Below, one piece after another: positions 19,534 through 28,891 of a stretch of 38,288 nt of DNA. Below the pieces are notes generated by a model. The model did not search any database, had not been told where the DNA came from, and worked only from the letters and a program-made list of their open reading frames with translations. Both the position numbers and the translations under genes were made by a program. The stretch is taken from IMG/VR virus record IMGVR_UViG_3300042543_000416, positions 1-38,288 of that record; one strand, given 5' to 3'. The DNA is from a virus. Position 1 is the stretch's first letter; the number at the start of each line of letters is the position of its first letter.

Positions 19534-20148
19534 GTGGCGGTGCCCAGCCCCCCAGGCCTGATCGGCCCAAACGAGGCAGTCAAAATCCTGAAGATCTTCA
19601 AGCCTCAGCTCTACCGGGCGATGGAAGCTGGCGCAATACCAACCAAGGAAGTGAATGGCAAGCGGATGATCATCCGCGAAGGACTGGAGGAGGCATGGGA
19701 GAACCGTCCCCGGCGACTTGTGCGAGTGCCCACCAGTGAAGCCGGGAAGGCCCGCGCCAAGGAACGGCGGCCACCACCACCACAAACAGACCAGGATTGG
19801 CCGGAGCCCCCCGGCGAACGCCCGGATGGACTGCCGCCTAGGCCTGGTGCCGATGAAACCCCAAACCTGGAGGTGCAGAAGGCGTGGAGGGAATATGAAC
19901 TGCGCCGCAAGGCACATCGAGAAAATCTGGTCAGTGAAGGAATTCTTATTTTCAAGTCAGACATGCAAGCAGCATTCAATGGTGTTTTGGCGGAATTACT
20001 CAACCGTGCGCACGAAGTAGGGCGCCAAATTGCCCTGCAAATTCCACAACTTAAAACAGAAGAAGTCGAAATCATTGACAAAGTTGTGCTTCAGCTTTTT
20101 GAAGAAGTATCAAAGCTAGATTTTGAGAATCTAAAACATGATCAATAG
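19534..20148 (+). CDS. Terminase small subunit
   Basis: A 204-aa protein, GTG start. Residues 8-55 are a MerR/excisionase-like helix-turn-helix (GLIGPNEAVKILKIF, LYRAMEAGAIP, MIIREGLEEAW) of the type that binds DNA in lambda Nu1-like small terminases. A Pro-rich linker (about 78-105) is followed by the family's helical core (EVQKAWREYELRRKAHRENL...) and an oligomerisation end. It recognises the packaging site and recruits the large subunit, encoded next with an 11-nt overlap. The same HTH ends the helicase at 6224-8257 (27/48 identical). Confidence 0.82.
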   Translation: MAVPSPPGLIGPNEAVKILKIFKPQLYRAMEAGAIPTKEVNGKRMIIREGLEEAWENRPRRLVRVPTSEAGKARAKERRPPPPQTDQDWPEPPGERPDGLPPRPGADETPNLEVQKAWREYELRRKAHRENLVSEGILIFKSDMQAAFNGVLAELLNRAHEVGRQIALQIPQLKTEEVEIIDKVVLQLFEEVSKLDFENLKHDQ

Positions 20149-22138
20149 AGATATTCCAGCCCTTGCAAGGGATTTTGCCGGCCTGTTAAAGCCAAGGCCG
20201 CCGATTAGTGCGTTGCAATACGCAGAGGAACATTTTTATGTTACTGGCGGAGAAATAAGCATGCGATGGATAACTAGGCCTTATCAGCGTGATTGGTTTC
20301 TGGCGGTTTCTGATCCCAATGTGCAGTGCATTATCTGCAAAAAGCCCGCAAGGATCGGATGGAGTGAGTTTGTCAAATTCGTCATTCAATGGTTTGTGGA
20401 TTGGAAACGCAAAAAGGTCCTTGTTGTTCACCCTACAGATTCTGATTCCGAGATATTCGTCAGCGAACATATAGATGACGGCCTGTTTCATCCATTGAAA
20501 GCCCCGCCAAGGCTTAGGGGTTTGTTTGATTACTCTGGAAGCAAAAACGCAAGACCAAATAACAAAAAATTTAAGTCGGCCGCAAACGGCGCTGCGGTTC
20601 AGTTTGTCAACGCCGGCTCCCCCAGTTCAGCCCGTGGTATCAACCGACCCGTAATCATCATGGAAGAAGTGTCTGGTTGGTACGAAATCAAGGAAGGAAA
20701 CGCGGTTGAAAACTATAAAAAACGAGCGGATACGTCTGTAAGTCCATTCTACACAATCGGCGCAACCCCTGTTCACGTTGGCGACCACATTGAAGTAGCC
20801 TTTCTAATGGGCGATCAACAATACAGGTACTATCCCTGTCCGCATTGCGGAAATTATGACGAACTGATGACCCGTGATGCGTGGAAACGGTTCATCACTG
20901 AGGGCGAACACGCCGGCAAGAAGCGCTGCGGCTATTGCGAGGAACTGATTGAATATAAGCACTTGCGTTGGATGGATGAAAACGCAGGATGGGCATGTCC
21001 GCTGGGCTTGGATCGCGAGAATCAGGTCAAGGATGATGAAGGCCAGCCGATCTGGCGGTCACAGCAGCACGGCCCCGGCCAGAGCTACCACACTGGACAG
21101 AAATGGACCAATATAGCCAGGGAACATCGAATTGCAAAAGAAGAACTGCGAAAAGGCAGGCCCGAACGAATGATGTCATTCCACATGACCATGATGGGCA
21201 TCGCGTGGGAGCCCTCCTACGCATCTCAGATCACTGCCGAGGGCCTGACCAAGCGCCGCCTTGACGAGCAGGCCGGCAACAACTACCCCCCCGAGGGCGC
21301 CACCTGGGAGGCCCCGCGCGGGGTCTTGGCGGTCACGATCGGTGTTGACACCCAGGGCGGTGGTGGCGAAACCGTCGGGGAGGGGTTTGTGGTTCACGTC
21401 TGGGGCTGGGGAGCGGGGGAGGAGAGCTGGCACCTGGCGCAGTTCGAGATCAGCGGCGACCCGCGCCAGGAGGGCACGCTGAATCAGCTGGACGCGATCC
21501 GAGAGAGCATCTGGCATCGCGAAGACGGGGCCCAACTGAACGCCGCACTTGGCGGGATTGACGAGGGCGGCCATGCAACCGAGGCCGTGCGCCGCTGGTG
21601 CGCCTCACGTGGCGGCCTATGGGTGCCCACCCGGGGCTTGCCGGGAGACAAGCCAATCCTCGGCAAAGGCACGCCGGTCACGTTTGATGCCAAAAATAAA
21701 GCAAAAGCAAAAGTTGGCAGAGACACCCTGATGTACGGAATCGGTTATGAGGCCTCCGTCAACCGCTGGGCTGCTCAGCTCGCGGTGAAGGCCCCAGGCC
21801 CTGGATATGTGCATCTAGGGCGTGCCACCAGCGATCAGACCCTGAACGAGCTGTTCCCATGGAAACGGGCCCTGTCGTCCGCTCGATCGAACCGCGCCAC
21901 CTGGAAGCTACCCCCAGGCAGCCGCGACGAGGCGGGAGACTGCAGGCGGATAGCCTACGCGGCCCTCGGCCTGATCGGCAGGCGCTACGCCCGCCCTGAC
22001 GTGATGTGGGCGGAGCTGGAGCGGAAGGCGCTGGAGACGATTGGCAGTCGCCAGCCAAAGGCTCCCGCCCCGCGCGATCCATCCGCGCCTGAAAATTGGA
22101 TTGATCGTGACAGGGTTCGCAACTGGCTTAGGCGGTAG
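20138..22138 (+). CDS. Terminase large subunit (GpA family)
   Basis: A 666-aa packaging motor/nuclease. The ATPase half has ITRPYQRDWF, the deviant P-loop KKPARIGWSEF (68-78), HPTDSDSEIF and Walker-B-like VIIMEEVSG (172-180). A CPHC...CGYC zinc knuckle follows. The nuclease half shows TIGVDTQGGG and GGIDEGGHATEAV, the acidic motifs of the RNase-H-like domain. The AT-rich first part and GC-rich second part differ in base use, a possible mosaic join near 21200. It belongs to the lambda-type group that cuts at cos sites, so cos packaging is likely. Confidence 0.93.
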   Translation: MINRDIPALARDFAGLLKPRPPISALQYAEEHFYVTGGEISMRWITRPYQRDWFLAVSDPNVQCIICKKPARIGWSEFVKFVIQWFVDWKRKKVLVVHPTDSDSEIFVSEHIDDGLFHPLKAPPRLRGLFDYSGSKNARPNNKKFKSAANGAAVQFVNAGSPSSARGINRPVIIMEEVSGWYEIKEGNAVENYKKRADTSVSPFYTIGATPVHVGDHIEVAFLMGDQQYRYYPCPHCGNYDELMTRDAWKRFITEGEHAGKKRCGYCEELIEYKHLRWMDENAGWACPLGLDRENQVKDDEGQPIWRSQQHGPGQSYHTGQKWTNIAREHRIAKEELRKGRPERMMSFHMTMMGIAWEPSYASQITAEGLTKRRLDEQAGNNYPPEGATWEAPRGVLAVTIGVDTQGGGGETVGEGFVVHVWGWGAGEESWHLAQFEISGDPRQEGTLNQLDAIRESIWHREDGAQLNAALGGIDEGGHATEAVRRWCASRGGLWVPTRGLPGDKPILGKGTPVTFDAKNKAKAKVGRDTLMYGIGYEASVNRWAAQLAVKAPGPGYVHLGRATSDQTLNELFPWKRALSSARSNRATWKLPPGSRDEAGDCRRIAYAALGLIGRRYARPDVMWAELERKALETIGSRQPKAPAPRDPSAPENWIDRDRVRNWLRR

Positions 22139-22157
22139 CAGGGGCTAGAATCCCGGC

Positions 22158-22358
22158 ATGGCTTACACATTGCAACAACTCCAGGAACTCAGGGCGGCCA
22201 TTGCTGAGGGCGTCCTGATGATTCGCACGGTTGATGGGCAGGAAGTGCGCTACAGAAGCCTGGTGGAAATGAGGCGGATCGAAGCGGCCATGGTTGCGGA
22301 ACTTGAGCCAAGCGCCTCCAGAATCAAGAGAACAGTCTTTACATTTGAGAGAGGATAA
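22158..22358 (+). CDS. gpW-like head-tail joining protein
   Basis: A 66-aa protein: LQQLQELRAAIAEGVLMIRT, then GQEVRYRSLVEMRRIEAAM. The order helix, short strand pair, YRS, helix is that of lambda gpW, which lies at the portal and lets the tail attach. Position between terminase and portal is canonical. TAGAAT (22146-22151), a -10-like hexamer, lies just before the ATG. It overlaps the portal start by one base (TAATG). Confidence 0.8.
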   Translation: MAYTLQQLQELRAAIAEGVLMIRTVDGQEVRYRSLVEMRRIEAAMVAELEPSASRIKRTVFTFERG

Positions 22359-23785
22359 TGGGAAAAAATAAGAAAAAACCAGCAAAAATAGTCAAAGTCT
22401 ACAGCAACTTTGAAGGTGCAAGACAGGATCGCAGAACGGCTAATTGGTACTCTCAAGACACGGGGCCAAATAATACCTTGCGCAGGGATTGGCGCTGGCT
22501 TGTCAAGCGTCATCAAGACCTTGCAGATAATGATGGGCTAGCAAAGCAAGCCGTTGGTGTGATCGTTCAAAACTGGATCGGTGATGGGATCATGTCCAAT
22601 CCTGTCAATTCCACCAAAAGATACGCCAACGCATACACTAATTGGTCAAGAATGATTGAGGCTGATTACTATGAAACATTTAACAATTATGGAATGCAAG
22701 CATTGGGAGCGCGAACGGCCACCGTCCGTGGCGCTTATTTGTTGCGCAAAAGAATCAATCCAGACCTGTTTGATAAATACGGAGTTGTACCATTGCAGCT
22801 GCAAGTCCTAGAGGCTGAGTGGCTAGACACTACAAAGGATAATGGTGTCGATATACTCTTTGGCCAGCAGTTCGACAAAAGCGGAAGACTGCTGGGTTAT
22901 TGGATCAGAGACCAGCATCCCAATGAAAGCGTGTTGGGGCGCGGGATTTCGATTCAATCAACCTTTGTATCAAAAGACGAAATCAAGCTGGTTTTTGATT
23001 GCTTGAGGCCAGGGCAACGCATGGGCCTACCGTTTGGTACGGCGGCAATTCTTACCCTGCGTGACATGGGTGACATCAGGGAAGCGCAGCAGATGAAAGA
23101 CAAGATTGCTGCGTGTTTCTTTGGTGTAACAACCGGGGAAGAGCCAATTTTTCCCAATTCGGGAGATACAACCGAAGTTGTGGAAGATGCAAGGTTGTTT
23201 GATACGATTTCACCTGGCACGGTTGAGCATATTCCCAACGGCAGAAGCTTCCAGGCCTTCCAGCCGCCACCCTCTGGCGACTTCTATCAAACCCAGAAAG
23301 TCTATGCTCGCATCGTCGCGGCCGCATACGAAATTCCTTACGAATCACTAACCGGAGATACTTCAGACGCCAACTTCTCAACATATCGCGGTCGCTGGCT
23401 GGAATTCCATCGTCGGATTGCTCACCTCCGATGGAACGTGTTCATTCCCAGTCACTGCACCACGGTCTGTAAGTGGCATGACGAGCTAGCGCGTGTGGCG
23501 GGGCTGCTGCGGGGACCCGCTACCTGGGAGCACACGCCACCACGGAGGGAGATGATTAATCCCGCCGAGGAGATTCCTGCGCTGATAGACGCGGTCAAGG
23601 CCGGGTTTTTCAGTCTCTCTGAGGTTCAGAAGTCCTTTGGCTTTGTTCCTGAGGAGGTTATGGATGTCTTGGTGAAAGACATCACGCGGGCCAGGAATGC
23701 CGGCCTGATGCTCTCCGTTGATGGCAAAAGCGATCAACGGGCTTTACCCCCGGTAGAATCACCACCACCAGTAGGCAACCCATGA
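22358..23785 (+). CDS. Portal protein (lambda type)
   Basis: A 475-aa portal subunit. Conserved stretches are RDWRWLVKRHQDLADNDGLAK, WIGDGIM, RGAYLLRK, LQVLEAEWLDT, and the C-terminal EIPYESLTGDTSDANFST, YRGRWLEFHRR. Twelve copies form the ring at the capsid vertex through which DNA passes. It follows gpW-like directly and overlaps the protease/capsid gene as ATGA. Confidence 0.92.
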   Translation: MGKNKKKPAKIVKVYSNFEGARQDRRTANWYSQDTGPNNTLRRDWRWLVKRHQDLADNDGLAKQAVGVIVQNWIGDGIMSNPVNSTKRYANAYTNWSRMIEADYYETFNNYGMQALGARTATVRGAYLLRKRINPDLFDKYGVVPLQLQVLEAEWLDTTKDNGVDILFGQQFDKSGRLLGYWIRDQHPNESVLGRGISIQSTFVSKDEIKLVFDCLRPGQRMGLPFGTAAILTLRDMGDIREAQQMKDKIAACFFGVTTGEEPIFPNSGDTTEVVEDARLFDTISPGTVEHIPNGRSFQAFQPPPSGDFYQTQKVYARIVAAAYEIPYESLTGDTSDANFSTYRGRWLEFHRRIAHLRWNVFIPSHCTTVCKWHDELARVAGLLRGPATWEHTPPRREMINPAEEIPALIDAVKAGFFSLSEVQKSFGFVPEEVMDVLVKDITRARNAGLMLSVDGKSDQRALPPVESPPPVGNP

Positions 23786-25860
23786 ACACTGTTATCAAGG
23801 AGCCCTCGCAGGGGTTTGCGGTCAACGCCTTTGCCAATGGCGTCACGATGTCTCTGTACGGGGATGTGGGCTTTGATGTGCTTGCCTCTGACGTAGCCGA
23901 AGCGCTGAAGAATGCCAGTGGCAAGCCGGTTTCGGTCCACATCTTCAGCTTTGGCGGTAGCGCTGGCGAAGGCTTGGCGATTTACAACATTCTCGACAGT
24001 TATCAAGGGGAAGTCACAACCGTAATCGATGGCATTGCCGCATCCGCTGGCGGTCTGATCTTCATGGCTGGCAAGAATAGGATCATGCCGGCTAATTCCC
24101 TCTTTCATCTTCATTCAGTCTGGGGAAATGCAAGTGGAAATGCGGAGAGAATGAGGACCGCTGCGGATCAATTCGACGCGCACGAAGCGATTTACAAAAA
24201 CATCTATGCACAGAAAAGCGGCCAAGAGGAGGCCGTCCTACAGGAGTGGATGGATGTTGGGCAAGGTGCGGGGACGTGGTTTAACGCCTCTGAGGCACTG
24301 GCGGCCGGGTTTGCCACAGAGGTAGCGGATGCCCTGCCTGCACGGGCCTCTGTGCCCCTCCCTGAAGGTCGTTTTGCTGTATTGCCGGAGGCCGCATTAG
24401 CATGGGTTGGGGATTCGGTTAGAATCCCCACAAATCCAGACATTGGAGCAATGGCCACTTCCGCCAGCGCCGCAGAAGCGGCCACCCCTGAACCTCAAGC
24501 GCCTCCTCTTGCGTTGGCCGTTGAGCCTCCTGCCGCCGCTGTTCAAGTTCAGCCTGAGCAGGGCGCCGATGCTGCGGCTGTAAGGCGTGAGGTTGAGATC
24601 CGCCGCGCCGCTGCCTACGCCAAGATCAGTCCGGAGGAGGTTGACGCCCTGGTGGCCAGTGGCAAGCCTCTGAACGAGGTCACCATCGAACTCATCAAGG
24701 CGCACGCCAAGGCCACCGAAAGCCCCAGCCCCGCAGGCCACCCTGCCCGCATGGGCGTCACCCGCGACCAAGGCGACACCCTGGCGCAGGCCTTTGGGGA
24801 CGAGCTGGCACGTCGTGCTGGCCTGATCAGCGCCCCCACGGATGTCGGCAAGCAGGTCTACGGATTCAGCGCTCGGGAGCTGTGCCGCGCCTGGCTTGAC
24901 CGCAATGGCGTGCAGACCGCAGGCAGGAGCGTCAACGAGCTTATTTCGATGGCGTTTCATTCGACGTCCGATCTAACGGCATTGTTTGAAGATACGGCTA
25001 AAAAAGCATTACGGGCTGGCCACGAAGAGGAGCCTCAAACCTGGACCCCTTTGTCTAGCAGGAGTGATCTTCCCGACTTCAAGAAAGCCACCGAAGTTGA
25101 CTTTAGTGCTCGTCTCATCCCCAAGCCGATTATGGAGGGCGGTGGATACAAGACCGGCGTACTGAATGACGGCAAAGGTACGTGGCAACTGTTTTCCTAT
25201 GGCCTGGAGGTCGGTCTGACACGGCAGGCTGTGATCAACGACGATCTCAGCGCCCTCGGGGAGGTTCCAATGATGCAGGGGCGAGGATGCCGTCTGCTGG
25301 AGTCCAACCTGATTTGGGCTTTGTTGACGACCGGCAGCCTTGGCGCAACGGTGACCTTGGATAACAAGGCGCTGTTTCATGCCGATCACAACAACACCAT
25401 TTCTGGTGGGACTTCCGTGATTGGTATTCCTGGAATGACCGCAGCAGAGCTTAAGCTCAGCACGCAGACTGACGCATCAGGGAACAGCCTAAACCTTGAG
25501 CCCGCTTTCATCCTGGCGCCTCGCCAGTTGAAGACCGAAGTCCTGCAGTTCCTTTATCCGATCAATTACTCTCCAACGGTGTTGACTGGAGCAAACGGCT
25601 CCAATCCGTATGCCGGTGCTGTGCAGCCCATCTTTGAGAATCGCCTGGCGGAAGCTACCAACGGCACTAAGATGTGGTATCTGGCCGCGTCTCCCTCTCG
25701 TGTTCCCATGCTTCGTCACGGCTATCTGCAGGGCGAAGCAGGCCCCGTGCTCACCCAGGAAGAGAAGCGCAATCCTGACGTAATCAGTATGTTGGTTCGC
25801 ATGGACTTCGGCTGCTCAATCCGCGACTGGCGCGGTTTTGTTCGCTCCGCTGGGGAGTGA
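23782..25860 (+). CDS. ClpP-type prohead protease fused to major capsid protein
   Basis: A 692-aa fusion. Residues about 12-185 are an S14/ClpP-like protease: FSFGGSAGEGLAIYN (56-70), DGIAASAGG with Ser 88, FHLHSVWG with His 111, TWFNASEALAAGF. Residues about 215-340 are an Ala/Pro-rich linker and a scaffold-like helical segment (EVEIRRAAAYAKISPEEV). Residues about 390-692 are a Mu-like/HK97-fold major capsid protein (FSYGLEVGLTRQAVINDDL, ALFHADHNN, LAPRQLKTEV, DFGCSIRDWRGF). Self-cleavage would release the shell subunit. TAGAAT at 23755-23760 precedes it. Confidence 0.9.
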   Translation: MNTVIKEPSQGFAVNAFANGVTMSLYGDVGFDVLASDVAEALKNASGKPVSVHIFSFGGSAGEGLAIYNILDSYQGEVTTVIDGIAASAGGLIFMAGKNRIMPANSLFHLHSVWGNASGNAERMRTAADQFDAHEAIYKNIYAQKSGQEEAVLQEWMDVGQGAGTWFNASEALAAGFATEVADALPARASVPLPEGRFAVLPEAALAWVGDSVRIPTNPDIGAMATSASAAEAATPEPQAPPLALAVEPPAAAVQVQPEQGADAAAVRREVEIRRAAAYAKISPEEVDALVASGKPLNEVTIELIKAHAKATESPSPAGHPARMGVTRDQGDTLAQAFGDELARRAGLISAPTDVGKQVYGFSARELCRAWLDRNGVQTAGRSVNELISMAFHSTSDLTALFEDTAKKALRAGHEEEPQTWTPLSSRSDLPDFKKATEVDFSARLIPKPIMEGGGYKTGVLNDGKGTWQLFSYGLEVGLTRQAVINDDLSALGEVPMMQGRGCRLLESNLIWALLTTGSLGATVTLDNKALFHADHNNTISGGTSVIGIPGMTAAELKLSTQTDASGNSLNLEPAFILAPRQLKTEVLQFLYPINYSPTVLTGANGSNPYAGAVQPIFENRLAEATNGTKMWYLAASPSRVPMLRHGYLQGEAGPVLTQEEKRNPDVISMLVRMDFGCSIRDWRGFVRSAGE

Positions 25861-25895
25861 TCTGCACACCAATCATTAACCTCTGAGCACCTCCA

Positions 25896-26237
25896 ATGAA
25901 GAACGCAATTCAGTTTGAAGCCGATTTCATCGACTACACCAACGGCACGGGCTCCGCCATTGCCTCCGGTCAGTTGGTGCAGTTTGGAGAGATCCACGGC
26001 ATTGCCGTAGCTGGCATTGCCGTCGGCGACACGGGCTCCCTTGCCCTGGAGGGGATCTACACGGTCCCCAAGCTCACCGGTGCATCGGCTGATGCCACCA
26101 CTGCCGGCGGCGCTGTCTATTTCTCCGCTGGCTCCGTGTCTGGGAGCGATTCCAGCGGCACGCGGAAAAAAGTGGGCCATGCCATGGCGGTAGCTGCACA
26201 AGCTGCTACGACCGTGGCCGTGCGCTTGCTCAACTGA
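25896..26237 (+). CDS. DUF2190 head decoration protein
   Basis: A 113-aa protein: GSAIASGQLVQFGEIHGIAV, GDTGSLALEGIYTVPK, GGAVYFSAGS, VGHAMAVAAQAATTVAVRLLN. This is the standard DUF2190 pattern, a beta-tulip-like capsid cement protein found beside major capsid genes. The start at 25896 follows ACCTCCA. Its TGA overlaps the next ATG. Confidence 0.88.
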   Translation: MKNAIQFEADFIDYTNGTGSAIASGQLVQFGEIHGIAVAGIAVGDTGSLALEGIYTVPKLTGASADATTAGGAVYFSAGSVSGSDSSGTRKKVGHAMAVAAQAATTVAVRLLN

Positions 26238-26620
26238 TGAGCTGGGCCAGCCGCCAAGAATTGTTGGTTCGCCTGGCCAACCGGCACTTTGACGCCGTCT
26301 CAGTCATCTGGGGCGGCGTTCAAGGTGAGGGCCTATTGCGCCTGAATTCACAAGCGGTAGTCAATGGCGAAATCATTGAAGTTGATGCGGTCATTGAGAA
26401 TCTACCTTTCGATCTATTTGGAACGATTAAACATGGGGATGAGATTGTCGCTGGTGGCGTGAATTACGCGGCAATCCATGATGCTTTGCGACTTGGTGAT
26501 GGCGCTTACTGCCGCCTCCCGGTCAAACGCCTCGACCCAGAGGAGGCCCGCGAGGTGATCATCTGGGGTGGCGGTGCGGAGCCCATCGAAGGCCTGATCT
26601 ATTCCGGGGGTGGGGCATGA
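26237..26620 (+). CDS. Head-tail attachment protein (gpFII-like)
   Basis: A 127-aa protein with a helix first (SWASRQELLVRLANRHFDAV) and then beta strands (IEVDAVIENL, TIKHGDEIVAGGVNYAAI, GDGAYCRLPVKRL). Such a strand-rich, GD.V..GG..Y pattern after DUF2190 is typical for lambda gpFII-type head-tail connectors. The call rests mainly on position and this weak pattern. Confidence 0.6.
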   Translation: MSWASRQELLVRLANRHFDAVSVIWGGVQGEGLLRLNSQAVVNGEIIEVDAVIENLPFDLFGTIKHGDEIVAGGVNYAAIHDALRLGDGAYCRLPVKRLDPEEAREVIIWGGGAEPIEGLIYSGGGA

Positions 26621-28014
26621 CAGCAGAACCACTGATCTACCTTGCCAGGCAACGGCAGAGATGCGACACAGCGGCCAATTGGGAAGAGGAAGATCCGGAG
26701 TTGCTACCGGGTGAGTTCGGGGTGCAGTTCGACCCGGAAGCGCCAGAGGAAATTCAGATCAAGTTGGGCCAGGGAGCGCATTGGAGCGAGACGCCGTTCT
26801 TCTCTGGTGGCGGCGGCGGTGGGCCCACCAACCTGTCTTATGACCCTGCAACCCGCCTCCTGGGGTCGTCCTCCGGCTCGGATGTCACCCTGCCACTGGT
26901 GGGAACCGTGGTTGCCGGTCAACCCGTGGCGGGCCTCCAGACCGCCGCCGAGGCTGCCAGGTTGGCGGAGAGCGGCAGTCCAACGTTTGCGAACCTGACG
27001 GTCAGCGGCACGGCCTACCTGAGCCACATCCACGGCAACATAGCCGGATTGCTCTACCACCACGTCCGCAACTCCTCCGGAGCATCCCTGGCGGCCCTGA
27101 CCCCCTACCGGATCGTGGACACCCAGGGTGATACCGACCGGGCGAACATCATTGCCGCCAGGGCGGATACAGCGTCAGCGATGCCGGCGTCAGGGATCCT
27201 GATTTCCGCCCTGGGGAACAATGGTGATGGTCATGGAGCGGTGGTCGGCGAGCTGCTGGGCGTCAACACCACGGGCCGCACATCCGGCGAGTCCCTCTAC
27301 GTGGGCCTCGCCGGAGGCCTGACCCCCACGGCCCCTTCGGAGAGGGCTCAGGTGGTGGCGATCGTGGGGCGGGTGCATGCGACTACGGGCTCGATCATCG
27401 TTCAGATCGGCACGGTGCGGCCCACGGCGGCTGAGGTTGGGGCTGATCCTGCAGGGACGGCAGCAGGGGCGATCACTACTCACCTGGCGGCGGCGACGCA
27501 CCTGACCGCACAACAGGCGGCGGCGGCGGCCCCGGTGCAGTCGGTGGCTGGGAAGACAGGGAGCGTCACCCTGTCCGCAGCCGACATCTCAGGCCTGGGT
27601 ACTGCCGCCACAACGGACGCCACGGCCTACGCCACGGCGGCGCAGGGCGCCTTGGCCGCCAGCGCTGTGCAGCCGGCGGATCTGGCGGTCTACCAGCCTC
27701 GGACACTGGAGGTTGTTGATGTTGCCTATGCGGCAGTGGTAAACATTGATTTTTCAGCCTATAACGGAAGGCTGGTTGTGGTAGGCACGTTAACCGGGAA
27801 TATCCAGTTTACGTTTAGCAATATAGCGGTTGGAAAGAACTGTGCAATCAGGCTGACCGCTGATTCTTCAGCCAGGAATATAACCGTGCCTCCGTCTGCG
27901 CCTTATTTTGCCGGCTCCAAGGTGGTCCCTGCGTCTAAGGCCGCACGCCTGTCTTTTGAGTGTACCGGAACTACCGAGGCTTCCGTAGATATTGCCTTTG
28001 CGTTGCAACAGTGA
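26617..28014 (+). CDS. Tail fibre protein
   Basis: A 465-aa structural protein. Residues about 5-62 (LIYLARQRQRCDTAANW, LLPGEFGVQFDPE, IQIKLGQGAHWSETPFF) match the N-terminal domain of the major tropism determinant/fibre group, which joins the fibre to the particle. A GGGGGG linker follows. The middle is beta-rich. Residues about 305-350 contain PVQSVAGKTGSVTLSAADI and ATTDATAYATAAQG, typical fibre-shaft repeats. It probably binds the host surface. Position between head and tail genes is unusual. Confidence 0.78.
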   Translation: MTAEPLIYLARQRQRCDTAANWEEEDPELLPGEFGVQFDPEAPEEIQIKLGQGAHWSETPFFSGGGGGGPTNLSYDPATRLLGSSSGSDVTLPLVGTVVAGQPVAGLQTAAEAARLAESGSPTFANLTVSGTAYLSHIHGNIAGLLYHHVRNSSGASLAALTPYRIVDTQGDTDRANIIAARADTASAMPASGILISALGNNGDGHGAVVGELLGVNTTGRTSGESLYVGLAGGLTPTAPSERAQVVAIVGRVHATTGSIIVQIGTVRPTAAEVGADPAGTAAGAITTHLAAATHLTAQQAAAAAPVQSVAGKTGSVTLSAADISGLGTAATTDATAYATAAQGALAASAVQPADLAVYQPRTLEVVDVAYAAVVNIDFSAYNGRLVVVGTLTGNIQFTFSNIAVGKNCAIRLTADSSARNITVPPSAPYFAGSKVVPASKAARLSFECTGTTEASVDIAFALQQ

Positions 28015-28805
28015 GAAACTTCACCTTTCGCGATATTCCATTTCTTGCTAGTCAGCGCAGTCTTTGGACACCCTCGCAGATCAACACGGCACTATGGTTG
28101 GATCCGAGTGATCAAAGCACAATCACAGCATCATCAACCTTGGCGGATGAATGGCGCGATAAAAAAGGAAATGGCATAAAAGCTACCGCAACTGGAAGTA
28201 ATAGGCCGGCAACCGGCACTCGCACAATCAACTCTCTTAATGTAATTGATTTTAATAACAATAGCTCAACAACACATCAGATGATTCTCTCCGCTGTCCC
28301 CTTGGCTGGAACAACGTCAGCAATGGCGGTCTACGTTTTTCAACTTGATTCTGATCCGCCCCCGACACCTCCCCAGGCCGGCCCAGTTCTTAGCGACTGG
28401 GGTGGTGACGTGTCTGGAGCCAATCACTTCCCATGGACTGATGGCAATATCTACGAGGACTTCATGACTAGTATTCGCAAAAACCCTGGCAATCCAGTGC
28501 CTTCAATGTCAGCCAATGCTTGTATAGCTGCCATGACCAGTGCCAACGGCTTATGGGAGGTGTATATCAATGGGTCTCTTTTATACAGTACAACAACAAA
28601 CACTTACGCCATAGGTAGCTCTCCTACAATTGGGCGCTCTATGGCCTTTGGTTTAGATGGACGTGTTGGGGAAATTGTTGTAGTTCCAAATGATACATCA
28701 AGTGCCACTCGGCAACTGCTAGAAGGATACATGGCGGGTCCCAATAGGTGGGGGCTGGCATCCTTGCTACCTGCCAACCACCCTTATAGGCCAGCCGCAC
28801 CGTAA
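28011..28805 (+). CDS. Lectin-like (LamG/ConA-fold) fibre protein
   Basis: A 264-aa protein, GTG start in GTGA overlap with the fibre gene. It has WTPSQINTALWLDPSDQST, ADEWRDKKGNGIKA, a middle WEVYINGSLLY, and ends GEIVVVPNDTSSATRQLLEGY, HPYRPAAP. This is the layout of concanavalin-A-like domains in phage adhesins, which bind sugars. It is AT-richer than neighbours, as receptor-binding genes often are after exchange. Together with the fibre it likely sets host range. Confidence 0.75.
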   Translation: MRNFTFRDIPFLASQRSLWTPSQINTALWLDPSDQSTITASSTLADEWRDKKGNGIKATATGSNRPATGTRTINSLNVIDFNNNSSTTHQMILSAVPLAGTTSAMAVYVFQLDSDPPPTPPQAGPVLSDWGGDVSGANHFPWTDGNIYEDFMTSIRKNPGNPVPSMSANACIAAMTSANGLWEVYINGSLLYSTTTNTYAIGSSPTIGRSMAFGLDGRVGEIVVVPNDTSSATRQLLEGYMAGPNRWGLASLLPANHPYRPAAP

Positions 28806-28891
28806 CAACAATTATGTCCACCATTTCCAGCGTATCTTTTTAACCATGGCCAGGCATTCTATGATGGTGGCCTTGCCTCTGCGCTCCCGCC

